From positions 1,642,645 through 1,696,260 of the forward strand of contig BJOX01000011.1 of NCBI GenBank assembly GCA_009731375.1: a stretch of 53,616 bases of DNA. The letters run 5' to 3'. The position numbers were made by a program, and so were the translations under genes. Positions 19,320-29,211 of this stretch are shown piece after piece; position 1 is the first letter of the stretch, and every line of letters begins with the position of its first letter. This DNA is from Paulinella micropora. Taxonomy: Eukaryota; Cercozoa; Imbricatea; Euglyphida. The notes below the pieces were generated by a model that was not told the origin of the DNA, searched no databases, and saw only the letters and a program-made list of their open reading frames with translations.

Positions 19320-22300
19320 CCCGCTTTTGTTGGGGTCTGTGAAACTCTCTCATGTGAACCCGTCTCCAATTCCTCTATTGCGTCTTGCAATCTTTTCTTC
19401 TCCTCCGCATCCTGTTCGAACGTCACCTCCTCCCTCAGCCTCGCAATCTCCTCCGCCCTCTGCGCCCGTGTCAACAACGGCCGCGGGTTTCCAAATTGAT
19501 CCGCCGTCCGATCCAAGGCATCCTGCTCCGTTTCGTAATCCAACAAGTAAGGCGAGAACTTGACCAATCGCCGAACGTGGACTATCTGTTCCTTTTTCGT
19601 CCGCTGGTGTCTGATCTTATAATTGTAGGCCGCGATTTGTTTCATAATCTGATACGGACCCTGCCATTTCTCATAGAGCTTTGTTGAGACCCCCACTGGA
19701 ACGTTTGGGCAGTATAGCAGCACTGTATCCCCCTCCCGGAATTCCACGTGTTTATATTTCTGTTGGCCCTTCTCGTCCTCCGTCCGCATTGCCGCCTCCC
19801 GATGCTTAGTCACAATTTGTTCCGCTTCCACTAGGGCCCATAACCTCACTGCCATCAGCTCCAACGGCTGATACAATGCCTTGTGTTGCATCACGTCCTG
19901 TGGAGTGGTTAAGACCTTGCCAAACACCATCTGATGTGGGCACAGTCTAGACCTACCCCCCAAAGACGAAGAACCCAGATTGTTCACCGCAAAGGTAAAC
20001 GCTTGCAATGCCTCTGGCCATTTGGTTTGCCCGTTCTGACAATAGATCTTCAAGGACGCCTTCAGCGTACGATGCATCCTCTCTATCTTCCCGTTAGCCA
20101 TAGGGTTGTATGCCGTGACATAATCCCACCGAAACCCGTAGTATGCACTGAGCTTGTTCGACACCCAATTGATAAAGGGGCTTCATCTGTCCGATATGAT
20201 CTTCCTGGGCACCCCGATCCGGCTGAATACGTTATCAATCAGTGCTTTGGCCGTCGTCTGCTTGGTGTCGTCAGCCGTGGGAACCGCAATCACGTAGTTA
20301 GAGGCCCGATCAATAATCGTGAGGATATACTTGTATCGACCCTCCCCCGCTTCCGGTAAAGGCCCGACGTAATCGATGTGAATCGTGTCAAATATATCCC
20401 GTGTTATGTCATACTGCCCCAGTAGCCCCTTGTTCGCATCGTAGACCGTCTTCGCCCTCTGGCATGGCCCACATCCCGAAATGAAACTCTTGATNNNNNN
20501 NNNNNNNNNNNNNNNNNNNNNNNNNNNNNNNNNNNNNNNNNNNNNNNNNNNNNNNNNNNNNNNNNNNNNNNNNNNNNNNNNNNNNNNNNNNNNNNNNNNN
20601 NNNNNNNNNNNNNNNNNNNNNNNNNNNNNNNNNNNNNNNNNNNNNNNNNNNNNNNNNNNNNNNNNNNNNNNNNNNNNNNNNNNNNNNNNNNNNNNNNNNN
20701 NNNNNNNNNNNNNNNNNNNNNNNNNNNNNNNNNNNNNNNNNNNNNNNNNNNNNNNNNNNNNNNNNNNNNNNNNNNNNNNNNNNNNNNNNNNNNNNNNNNN
20801 NNNNNNNNNNNNNNNNNNNNNNNNNNNNNNNNNNNNNNNNNNNNNNNNNNNNNNNNNNNNNNNNNNNNNNNNNNNNNNNNNNNNNNNNNNNNNNNNNNNN
20901 NNNNNNNNNNNNNNNNNNNNNNNNNNNNNNNNCCCCACTGGAACGTTTGGGCAGTATAGCAGCACTGTATCCCCCTCCCGGAATTCCACGTGTTTATATT
21001 TCTGTTGGCCCTTCTCGTCCTCCGTCCGCATTGCCGCCTCCCGATGCTTAGTCACAATTTGTTCCGCTTCCACTAGGGCCCATAACCTCACTGCCATCAG
21101 CTCCAACGGCTGATACAATGCCTTGTGTTGCATCACGTCCTGTGGAGTGGTTAAGACCTTGCCAAACACCATCTGATGTGGGCACAGTCTAGACCTACCC
21201 CCCAAAGACGAAGAACCCAGATTGTTTACCGCAAAGGTAAACGCTTGCAATGCCTCTGGCCATTTGGTTTGCCCGTTCTGACAATAGATCTTCAAGGACG
21301 CCTTCAGCGTACGATGCATCCTCTCTATCTTCCCGTTAGCCATAGGGTTGTATGCCGTGACATAATCCCACCGAAACCCGTAGTATGCACTGAGCTCGTT
21401 CGACACCCAATTGATAAAGGGGCTTCATCTGTCCGATATGATCTTCCTGGGCACCCCGATCCGGCTGAATACGTTATCAATCAGTGCTTTGGCCGTCGTC
21501 TGCTTGGTGTCGTCAGCCGTGGGAACCGCAATCACGTAGTTAGAGGCCCGATCAATAATCGTGAGGATATACTTGTATCGACCCTCCCCCGCTTCCGGTA
21601 AAGGCCCGACGTAATCGATGTGAATCGTGTCAAATATATCCCGTGTTATGTCATACTGCCCCAGTAGCCCCTTGTTCGCATCGTAGACCGTCTTCGCCCT
21701 CTGGCATGGCCCACATCCCGAAATGAAACTCTTGATGTCCTTATCCATCGTGTCCCAATAAAACCGCCGAGTCATAGACCACCTCATCCTATCCAGCCCC
21801 GGGTGACTCTGTAAAGGGCAGTTGTGTGCCCCTATCAGAATCGCGTACCGTAACGCTGCCGGCACCCATAGTAGTACTAATACCACCCACCGTTCCGGAT
21901 CGTCCTTGTTCTTGGCCCCGCTCCCGAAATACCAGATTAGCCCGTCCGAGTAAGTGTACTTCTCCTTCCGCCACTTTATGTCCCCGTCCGCCGAAATCCC
22001 CGTCGGGTTCTCCTGGTGCGCAATAAACCTCTTCCACTCCTCACTGTCTCGCGTGAGCTTGTGGAACATGTCCACCGACGCAAACTTGATCTCCGTCTTG
22101 TTTTCCAACTCCAAGGATACCCGGCTTGGGTGTGTGTCCCTCAACATGAGTTCCGGCTTCGCCTCCGTCTGACCCGCCGCCGCTTCCGCCTTCGTCGGAA
22201 TCACAATGTTCCCCACCATGGGCATGGTTCGCCACGGAAAAGGTTTCAAATCCCCCACCTCATCCTCCGTCAGCTCCCCCTGTACCGCCTCCTTCCACAT
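19316..22300 (-). CDS. Gypsy integrase with one in-frame TGA, over an unmerged contig overlap
   Basis: The frame starts in a linker and contains the HHCC zinc finger (H...H...SGCGPCQRAK). The DDE core follows: IHIDYVGPLPEAG, then KIISD followed by TGA where the family has Gly (SDRG), then NGKIERMHRTLK with the catalytic Glu. The C-terminal region has LYEKWQGPYQI and HVRRLVKF. The frame is constant from 22300 to 19316 because the duplicated stretch offset (1242) is divisible by three. The TGA occurs in both copies (21425-21427 and 20183-20185), so it is not a random read error. N at 20495-20932. Confidence 0.8.
19691..20494. repeat. Copy 1 of an 804-base duplication flanking a gap
   Basis: Identical to 20933-21736 apart from about two single-base differences noticed by eye. 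The copies end exactly at the two edges of the N block, as expected for two contig ends that overlap but were not merged. Confidence 0.9.
20495..20932. other. Assembly gap, 438 N
   Basis: A run of N between two near-identical 804-base segments. The gap probably does not represent missing sequence. Confidence 0.95.
20933..21736. repeat. Copy 2 of the 804-base duplication
   Basis: See copy 1 at 19691-20494; offset 1242 bases. Encodes the integrase core a second time. Confidence 0.9.
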
Positions 22301-23133
22301 TTCTTCCTCATAATGATTCCCTTTCGCGCATCCTCCAGCCCGTGTTTTTCACAACAATCCACCGACTGTGCGTGGGCCGCCTCGTAAAACCGCACATCCT
22401 CCCTCTCCTTCCTATTCCTATGCATTTCCGCTACCTCCGTCACATAATCCATACCGTTGATGGGTTTCCAGTCGTCGAAATTCGCCCTCTGCTCCTCCTC
22501 TTCCAAATGCATTTTTCCCAAGACCGTTAAAACCGCTGCGGCCGTCTTGAAGTGAAACCGCGTCAGGTTCACGCCACTCTTCTTCTCCGCGTCGTATACC
22601 GGTTTCAGTGCAAAGACACCATGACTCTGCTGTTGCACCCGTGCATCCTTATCGTCCGCCACCGCCTCCTCCTTCTTTTCCTTCGCATTGTCGTCCTCCA
22701 GCGCACTCCCAGCCCTTGACTGGTAGTCCGCACGATAGTTCTCCTTACCCGATATGAATTCAATCGTGAAGTCATATTCGGATAGCTCCAACTGCCATCT
22801 TGCCAACCTGCCCGTGTGATCCTGCGACATCAACCACTGTAGGTTGTTGTGATCCGACCGCACCGTCGTCCCCTTTGCCCCCCACAGATAGTCACGTAGT
22901 TTCTTGAAACCTCAGACTATGGCCAATGCCTCCCTCTGCCGCGTGCAGTATTGTTGTTCTGCCCGTGTCATTTGCCGACTCAGAAACATCACCGGCCTCA
23001 AACGCCCCTCGTCATCCCTCTGTTGCAGAACCCCTCCTATCGCATATGCCGATGCATCCGTGTCAAGTATGAAACTCTTATTGAAATTGGGAAGCTGTAA
23101 AACCGTACCCCCTTCGCTCCATGGGTCCATCAA
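22270..23133 (-). CDS. Gypsy RNase H, interrupted by one stop
   Basis: FILDTDASAYAIGGVLQQRD, FLSRQMTRAEQQYCTRQREA and LAIV are followed by TGA near 22910 where the family usually has Trp, then GFKKLRDYL, SDHNNLQWLMSQ, RLARWQLELSEYDF and FISGKENYRADYQSR. This is the classic Ty3/gypsy RNase H with its catalytic D, E and D. The tail after that is acidic and runs into the integrase ORF. The upstream junction to RT near 23140-23230 needs two frame changes. Confidence 0.75.
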
Positions 23134-23208
23134 GATATGCCCTTAGTGTTTCAACCGCCTTATGAACCGCTGGTGGCCACGTACTCCCCGCACCGCACTT
23201 GCCCTCTT

Positions 23209-24246
23209 TCATGAACAACCGTATTGGTTCCGCGATTTTGCGAATCCCGGTATGAATTCACTATTGTATTGCGCCAAGGACACAAAGAAGTGTAAATCGG
23301 ATCTCGTCGCAGGAAGAGGCATAGCCGCAAGCGCTTCTCGCTTCTTCCTCGCAATCGAACACGTCCCGTTCTCGATGTCGTACCCCAGATACTGTATCCG
23401 CTTCTGTAAGAAGTGGCACTTCTTAGCATTCAACCGGAATCCGAACGCCTTGACCCGTCTCATGATGTCTCGCAAATGTTGTATGTGTTCCTCTACCGAA
23501 TTCGAGAAAATGACCACATCATCCAAATACGCAAAGGCGTATCCCGTCGTATCCCCGTACTTCTCCGCAAATTCCGCGTCTCGGAAATTCGCACCCAGCA
23601 TCTTCGTCATCGCCTGCTGAAATATGCCCGGTGCCACCTTCAACCCCATCGGCAGAACCTTCCACACGTAGGTTGTCATCCCCACCATGAATGCCGTTAG
23701 GTAGCGGCTTTCCTCCGCTAACGGGATCTGCCAGAATCCGCTTTTCAAATCCAACGTCGAGTATATTTTCGCTTTCTGCAACACCTCTATTCCCCTCCGC
23801 ACGTCTGGCACCGGCGTCTCTATCTTCTTGATGATTTCGTTTATCCTCCAATAGTTGATACACATCCGCAACGTTCCGTCTGGTTTCGGCGCCATGCGTA
23901 CCGGAGACGCATACTCCAATAGCCGCGCCTCGATCAATCCCTTTTCCAAAAGTTCCGCCGTCATCTCCCTGGCAATCCTATCCTCATGATGACTTAGCCG
24001 CGAAGGCCGTCCTATCCCCGGTACCTCTTGCCCCATCTCTCGTTCGAAAACCACGACGTGGCTTGTCACCGATCCCCCCTCCAAAGGGCCGAAAGCTTGG
24101 ATGTTGTCTTCCATGACCCCCATACCCGCAGCCTTTTCCTCTGACGTGCCCTCCCATGTCTCCGACTGTTGGGGCCTGTAACGCCTGTCTCGCCTTATCC
24201 GTCTCCTCCTTGATCTGCTCCTCTGTCGCTTGCCCCTGTATGTCAT
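23209..24246 (-). CDS. Gypsy reverse transcriptase
   Basis: About 345 codons. The RT begins around EMTAELLEKGLIEARLLEYA, then SPVRMAPKPDGTLRMCINYW, STLDLKSGFWQIPLAEESRY, LPMGLKVAPGIFQQAM and the active site AYLDDVVIFS, then LNAKKCHFLQKRIQYLGYDI. These are RT motifs 1-7 of the Ty3/gypsy type. Catalytic Asp residues are intact. The real frame enters from the 24997 ORF by a frame change near 24150; the first 60 residues of the displayed frame, rich in Arg, are out-of-frame. Confidence 0.85.
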   Translation of the reverse strand: MTYRGKRQRSRSRRRRIRRDRRYRPQQSETWEGTSEEKAAGMGVMEDNIQAFGPLEGGSVTSHVVVFEREMGQEVPGIGRPSRLSHHEDRIAREMTAELLEKGLIEARLLEYASPVRMAPKPDGTLRMCINYWRINEIIKKIETPVPDVRRGIEVLQKAKIYSTLDLKSGFWQIPLAEESRYLTAFMVGMTTYVWKVLPMGLKVAPGIFQQAMTKMLGANFRDAEFAEKYGDTTGYAFAYLDDVVIFSNSVEEHIQHLRDIMRRVKAFGFRLNAKKCHFLQKRIQYLGYDIENGTCSIARKKREALAAMPLPATRSDLHFFVSLAQYNSEFIPGFAKSRNQYGCS

Positions 24247-24997
24247 CCACCGCTATCTCTGCTCCGTCTATGTCTAAACCCTCCCTCCACCGATATAAGG
24301 TTGGTGTCTTCCGCTCTTGATCCGCGAATCTTGCCAGTTGGTCCATCATCATAGCATACTGAATGGCGTGTGTCCTGTGGTACACTCCGGATGTGTGCGT
24401 GAACGCTTCATCCCGAATGGAGGCCAAATCCCGATCCAGAAGTTCCTCTCGGTACCGCCTAGCTATCTTCCTCGATCCGAGTCGGCAAGCCACTATCAAC
24501 TTCTGTGTGCGACTCGGAATCGGTATCGGGTCCGCGATTAGGAAATCTTCCACATCGTACCACCACATTTCCGTTCTCCTTCCTACCGGAAACATAATTG
24601 TGAAGTCCCCGTGTGAAAGCCGATTTTTCAATGTCTTCTTGATCTGGGACACCGAATCCGCTACCATGGGTTGGCTTCCCCACCGCTCCTGCAGGAAGTT
24701 CAAAATCTCCACCTTGGCCTGGCTAGGTTTGCCCGTATTGCATACTACATATTGCGCCATAGGCAACACCCGTGTATCCATTTCCTTATGTTGGTATCCC
24801 AAGTCTCGCCCGTGTTTCAGAAAACCGTCCGAGGCCTCCTCCCTCTGTCTCCGGAAATACTCCAACTTCGTGTCGACCAGAGCAACGATTCTGGCCCGTC
24901 CACTCATCCTCCGACTCGCTCTCCTCTTCCTCCTCCTCGTGTTCCCCAATTGCAAAAACCTCCTGTTCCGCTGCCTTATTCTCCTCTCCCTTCTCAA
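24150..24997 (-). CDS. Gypsy Pol region between protease and RT, unidentified
   Basis: An open frame (KLEYFRRQREEASDGFLKHG, FLQERWGSQPMVADSVSQIK, MWWYDVEDFLIADPIPI, TLYRWREGLDIDGAEI) with normal protein composition but no recognised domain. Gypsy elements usually have a short linker here, so this ~280-residue insert is extra. It joins an acidic Glu-rich stretch upstream by a frame change near 24900. Confidence 0.5.
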
Positions 24998-25548
24998 TCT
25001 CTACCCGTGCCACCCTGAAATCGTTCGCCACCCATGCCCCCGGTATGTCTCCTTGTCCCTCCTCTGAGTCGTATTCCACCACTCGATACACCGGAGCGTT
25101 TCCCCCCCGTCCATACCGTGCCTCTTCTCTGTGACAGTCGATGTGATTGTGCATCCGCTTCAGCGCTTCAAAGCTCCACAGGAGTCCCCCTGTATATGCC
25201 GGGACGACCCAAAACCTGTGCGTATATGTATTCCCCCCCTTCCAGGTCAAACGCCAGCAGTACCATGCCCGTCATCGCCGTTGTACCCGACACCCCCTTC
25301 ATCCAGCCCCGTGCCGCCCGAAACCGCTCCTTGAACCATGGTTGCTGCCCGTGCTTGTCCAAAAAGTGTTTTCCGATGACGCTGATGGCCGCCATGGTAT
25401 CGTTGCCGATGACCACATCCCCTCCTAAACTCCTCAACTTGACCCGAGTATACGCCAGTGGGAGATTTGATCTTTTAATTTGACTAACCGACGGCGTCAC
25501 TCGCATCGCCTCATGCCTCTGACTCACCTTCCAGTGTGTCTCCAGCAA
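24786..25548 (-). CDS. Possible gypsy protease region in two frames
   Basis: The first frame (25548-25168) has VVIGNDTMAAISVIGKHFL, similar in pattern to a retropepsin active site (hydrophobic, D-T/S-G, A, S.I), but with NDTM in place of DTG or DSG. The second (25250-24786) continues with HRFWVVPAYTGGLLW and ends in a Glu/Ser-rich acidic stretch. The position between gag and RT fits a protease. The active site may be diverged or the enzyme inactive. Overlap with the gag ORF end is 25 bases in a different frame, compatible with a gag-pro frameshift. Confidence 0.45.
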
Positions 25549-27041
25549 TAGTCGTTCTCGCTCCCGTGTTCTCTCTCTCTCTCACTTTCTTCTCGCTTCT
25601 TTTCCTCTGCCACCCCCTCTCCCTCACTTCTCTCCCGCTCCCCCTCCAATCTCGCTCTCTCCTTGCCCTCACCCTCACTGTTCTCGCCCTCTTTGTACCC
25701 TTTTCCTTGTACCCCCGATCCGCTACATGCTCGCCCCTCTGCCTTCTGCTGTTTTGCATGCCGTTCCCCCTGTCTCTCGTCTATCTCCTCGTCTCTCCCC
25801 CTCTTTCTGCCTATGTCAGATCCACATATTCCCGTGTCTTCAAGCTCCTCCCCATCTCGTCCCTTTCCGGGCTCCCGTATCCCGATCCGTCGCCCCGTCG
25901 CCGTTGTCGCCTCGCCCTCCGTTCCCCTGTCATACGTCAAACCCCCATTCCCGTTCGTGATCTCCCCCTCACTCTTTCCTGGCTCACCTGCCGTAGAAAC
26001 CCCCACGATCTTTACGTCATCGTCGCTGTTAGACCTGCGCGGACGCGCTTCCTCTTGCCGCGGAGGTCGCTCCTGTTCATATATACCATGAGTGCGGTCA
26101 TGTTCCCGTTCCATCTCCTCTATCGTTTGTTCCGTACCCGCGATGAATCCCGCGCCCTCCGGCTGTCCCTGTCGCTCTTGTGTTCCCGCTCCAGCCCCTG
26201 CAATCAACCCCTGTCGATCCGGATGCACATATGGCAAATGAGAGTGTGGTGTTCCGCTTGTACCCGCTGTGTCTTTCCCAACACCCCACTTCCCGTATAT
26301 CAAGGGTTGTACCTGTTTGTCCATCCCCGGTCTAGGCGCCGCCGCATAATTACCCCGACTCCCTCGAAATCCTCCCCGATACTTGTCCCGATAGCCACCC
26401 CGCGGTCCTCTCCCGCCGTCGTTGTCGTTCCTCCGATACCCGTCCCGCATTTCCTCCCGTCGCTCTCCCTCCGTGTTTTTGGGTCGCATGTTGGCTGCCC
26501 GGTGGTAGTAACCCTTATCCTTTCGCATCCATCCCTTCGCCTTGATATTGGCCTCATTGAACTCCCGCAGTGCCGGGAGTTCCTCTGGCGGGAACATGTC
26601 CTCCAACCCTCCTAGCTGCCACATCCCGTGCCGTACCGCCTCTAACTCCCAATATGCCTCTCTGTGTTGCTGCCTGCAAGTGTCAAAATTGTGGTGCCAC
26701 ATATTCATCCCGTGGCTCACCTGGCAGTTTCCCTTAATTCCCAACCAGTGCATAGCGATAGCAGTGTAACATGAATCCTTGTCCCAGTTCCTGGACCGCA
26801 GTGCCCGTCTGGTATACTTCGGGAAACCCTCGATCAGCTCCGAGTCCGGCGGGTACCGTGGCTGCCCCTTTAGCTCCGTGTTCGGCAGAGCCCTGTTATG
26901 GAACTCTGCGTCGAACTTCGCCTTTTCCCCTCCTCGAGGCGCCCGATCTGCATGAAACACTTGCGGTGGTCGCCGCTCCTGTCGTCGCTCCTGGTATCCT
27001 CCATCCCCATACCTCGAGCCCCGTGGTCTATACCCCGTCAT
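25524..27041 (-). CDS. Gypsy Gag C-terminal / nucleocapsid-like ORF
   Basis: 505 codons; the ATG at 27041 overlaps the previous stop as ATGA. The N-terminal half is structured (ALRSRNWDKDSCYTAIAMHW, WELEAVRHGMWQLGGLEDMF). The middle is RGG-rich (DNDGGRGPRGGYRDKYRGGF), typical of RNA-binding tails, and the end is a long Glu/Arg/Gly-rich tract. There is no CCHC knuckle; RGG-rich sequence may replace it. Confidence 0.55.
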   Translation of the reverse strand: MTGYRPRGSRYGDGGYQERRQERRPPQVFHADRAPRGGEKAKFDAEFHNRALPNTELKGQPRYPPDSELIEGFPKYTRRALRSRNWDKDSCYTAIAMHWLGIKGNCQVSHGMNMWHHNFDTCRQQHREAYWELEAVRHGMWQLGGLEDMFPPEELPALREFNEANIKAKGWMRKDKGYYHRAANMRPKNTEGERREEMRDGYRRNDNDGGRGPRGGYRDKYRGGFRGSRGNYAAAPRPGMDKQVQPLIYGKWGVGKDTAGTSGTPHSHLPYVHPDRQGLIAGAGAGTQERQGQPEGAGFIAGTEQTIEEMEREHDRTHGIYEQERPPRQEEARPRRSNSDDDVKIVGVSTAGEPGKSEGEITNGNGGLTYDRGTEGEATTATGRRIGIREPGKGRDGEELEDTGICGSDIGRKRGRDEEIDERQGERHAKQQKAEGRACSGSGVQGKGYKEGENSEGEGKERARLEGERERSEGEGVAEEKKREESEREREHGSENDYCWRHTGR

Positions 27042-27238
27042 GCCTTGGCGCCCGATCTCCCGCCCCCATGCGTGAACTGTCGCGGTCGTCCGCCCCCCGG
27101 AAAGCCTCCGCTGCCTCCATAGTTGAACCTTGCCTGTGGCCGCTTCGCGGTCACCGCTGGCGATGTGATCACACGATCGATCAACGCCGGGTCTTCCTCA
27201 TGTAATACCCAGCTGACCGGATTGTAAGTGGTGTTCAA
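27038..27238 (-). CDS. Small gypsy ORF joining two Gag ORFs
   Basis: About 66 codons: NPVSWVLHEEDPALIDRVIT and an RG-rich end (GGFPGGGRPRQFTHGGGRSG). It overlaps its neighbours by 4 bases at both ends (TTGA upstream, ATGA downstream) and has no ATG of its own, so it is most likely part of one Gag broken by frame changes. Confidence 0.45.
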   Translation of the reverse strand: MNTTYNPVSWVLHEEDPALIDRVITSPAVTAKRPQARFNYGGSGGFPGGGRPRQFTHGGGRSGAKA

Positions 27239-28551
27239 CCCCTGCCATCGGGTTTTGCCCTCCGGCGTGATGTCCGCAACGCTATCACCTGTGCCGCGAT
27301 CTCCGGAACCACCGCTTTCGTCTCTTTATCCTTCCATATCCCCGCCAGAACTATTGGGTATATCTCCTTCTTCTCGTGCAACAGACTGAGCCCCGCGATA
27401 CTGGCAAAGATGTCCCGTAATGCCGTCCTCTTCGTAACCAGAGCCTGTGCCACGTCCTTCAGCGCCTCTATCTCGTCCCCCTTGTCAAGAAGTTGGTGAA
27501 ACTGGTACACGTCGGCGAACACAAAATGGGCGACATCGACCACCACCTTCTTGTTATTCGCCCCTCGCTCCCCGAACTCCTTCCTGAACCGCTCCTCCCA
27601 TGCATGCGTGTCATGTAACCGCGTGTGTTCGTCTCCCGACCCCACCAAGTTGCCCAACAAGTAGTACACTTGGTCCGCCGCGTCCCCACACAGTGCCGCT
27701 TTTGCCTCACTCCGCAAAGCCACAATGAACTTACGTACCTTGTTCATATACTCATACTCGTGCTGTTTGCTCGCAACCATTGGCCTCTCTCCATGTTCCC
27801 GCATCAGCTGCGTCTTACGGAGCTGTCCCAGGATCCTGTCCCGTTGTTCTTTACAGTCGATCTTTGACTTGCTTGTGCCACGCCGCCTCCGCTTTTCCCC
27901 CTTTTCCTCTTCCCTTGATCTCGATCTGTATTCCGATTCCTCTGAATCCGAGCTCGCCGCTCTCTCCGACTGCCTCCCCTTCTTCTTCTTTTTCTTCCTC
28001 TTTTCCGGGGACGCTGTTGCCGCTTCCGCTTCCGCTGCTGCCATCCGAATCCTGATCCACGTATACCAACCCCGCACACATCCGTTCAGGATGGACAAAC
28101 CAAAGACCCATTGCCGCAGTTCCTTCCGTTTTGCCTCCTTTTCCGCATCTGTCGCCGCATCGTTCAACGCCGCTGCCTCTTCCAACAACTTGTACAGTGA
28201 TGCATCCCTCTTCTCCATCCTTGCCCCCACGTCAGTCGGCCCCGCCATATATTCCCGCATGGCGTCATACGCCTTGCCCGCCAACCCTCTAAGGCTCCGT
28301 GCCCAACCCGTATGGCAATTCTGTATCAGATCCGCCAGTTCCTCCGCCGGGTTCCTGGAAAACGCCGCGTCCCACCTCGTTATCGCATCCGCTATCTTTG
28401 CGGCCGCTTGTTGTAACTCCCGTCTCTGCGCCCCCGCTGCCAGACACAACGACTTGATGTCCCCGTTTGATATATATACCCCCTCCTCCAACATCCGATT
28501 CATCACGAAATTGGGCAGCTTCGTTTTACTCACTTTGTCCCGGTAAACCAA
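27235..28551 (-). CDS. Gypsy Gag-like ORF, probable capsid region
   Basis: 438 codons. N-terminal helical part (NRMLEEGVYISNGDIKSLCL, ELADLIQNCHTGWARSLRGL); a strongly basic tract with KKKKKK and SR/RRRR that could be a nuclear signal; then KVRKFIVALRSEAKAAL and VVVDVAHFVFADVYQFHQLL. Placed before the RGG-rich ORF and protease, it fits a capsid protein, but no Gag family could be aligned by eye. Overlaps the previous ORF by 26 bases in a different frame. Confidence 0.5.
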   Translation of the reverse strand: MVYRDKVSKTKLPNFVMNRMLEEGVYISNGDIKSLCLAAGAQRRELQQAAAKIADAITRWDAAFSRNPAEELADLIQNCHTGWARSLRGLAGKAYDAMREYMAGPTDVGARMEKRDASLYKLLEEAAALNDAATDAEKEAKRKELRQWVFGLSILNGCVRGWYTWIRIRMAAAEAEAATASPEKRKKKKKKGRQSERAASSDSEESEYRSRSREEEKGEKRRRRGTSKSKIDCKEQRDRILGQLRKTQLMREHGERPMVASKQHEYEYMNKVRKFIVALRSEAKAALCGDAADQVYYLLGNLVGSGDEHTRLHDTHAWEERFRKEFGERGANNKKVVVDVAHFVFADVYQFHQLLDKGDEIEALKDVAQALVTKRTALRDIFASIAGLSLLHEKKEIYPIVLAGIWKDKETKAVVPEIAAQVIALRTSRRRAKPDGRG

Positions 28552-28972
28552 CCCCTATGTACAGCGCTTCCGCCAAATGGATCAGGTCCACCATCATCAT
28601 CCCCGACCCATATGTAGGTTTTCCCTTGGGCCACATCCACGTCGGCCACTGGTCCACCTCGCTGTATATGCCCCCTTCGTCCTCCCTTTTTGTCCACACC
28701 TTGTAGTTTTTCGTCGACAACTGCCTGTATATCTCCGGTGCCATCTCCGGCGTACGTTGCATCAGTTCGTGGAAGAATAGCGACATAGTTGGTGGGTTCC
28801 TCGCATACGTCGGATCCGATGCCGCCGGCAGTGCCTCCGCCTTAGCCTCCGTGTACCGCATTGGGTCCTCCCGTCGGCTCGCCGGTGTAAACGGTATCGC
28901 GCGAATGGTCGGTCCTATCCATCCCACGTCCTCGTCGTCTCTGAACTCCGGTGCCCCAGGTTGTGCCTCCAT
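28526..28972 (-). CDS. Gypsy accessory ORF 4 (acidic N-terminus), function unknown
   Basis: 148 codons from ATG 28972 (MEAQPGAPEFRDDEDVGWIG, MSLFFHELMQRTPEMAPEIY, KPTYGSGMMMVDLIHLAEAL). I chose this ATG because it lies 8 bases after a 3'-splice-site-like TTTTATACTTTAG ending at 28981. Could be the N-terminal (matrix-like) part of Gag. No domain recognised. Confidence 0.5.
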   Translation of the reverse strand: MEAQPGAPEFRDDEDVGWIGPTIRAIPFTPASRREDPMRYTEAKAEALPAASDPTYARNPPTMSLFFHELMQRTPEMAPEIYRQLSTKNYKVWTKREDEGGIYSEVDQWPTWMWPKGKPTYGSGMMMVDLIHLAEALYIGVGLPGQSE

Positions 28973-28980
28973 CTCGAATT

Positions 28981-28996
28981 CTAAAGTATAAAATAT
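28981..28996 (-). promoter_or_regulatory. Candidate 3' splice site before accessory ORF 4
   Basis: Minus-strand ATTTTATACTTTAG; AG ends at 28981, 8 bases before the ATG. Confidence 0.45.
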
Positions 28997-29211
28997 ATTA
29001 TGATTGAAACCGTGATCCCCATATATACATTCCTGTGGCATTATTATATCTGCTCACTTCACATCCTCCCCTGGTCCCCAAGTCAGTGTCTCCCGTTCCC
29101 GCCCTGTTCCCCCATTATATCCCCTGTCTGTTTTCCTTTTTGTTTTGTTTTCTGTAAGGCCACCCTTATCTGTATTTACTCTCTGTCCCTTTCCCCTTCC
29201 CCTCCGCTTCT

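Noticed and set aside
20183-22912. TGA recoded as an amino acid in this genome
   Set aside because: TGA ends the right-end Gag ORF and the SLC43-like gene, and the two internal TGA codons replace different residues (Gly, Trp).
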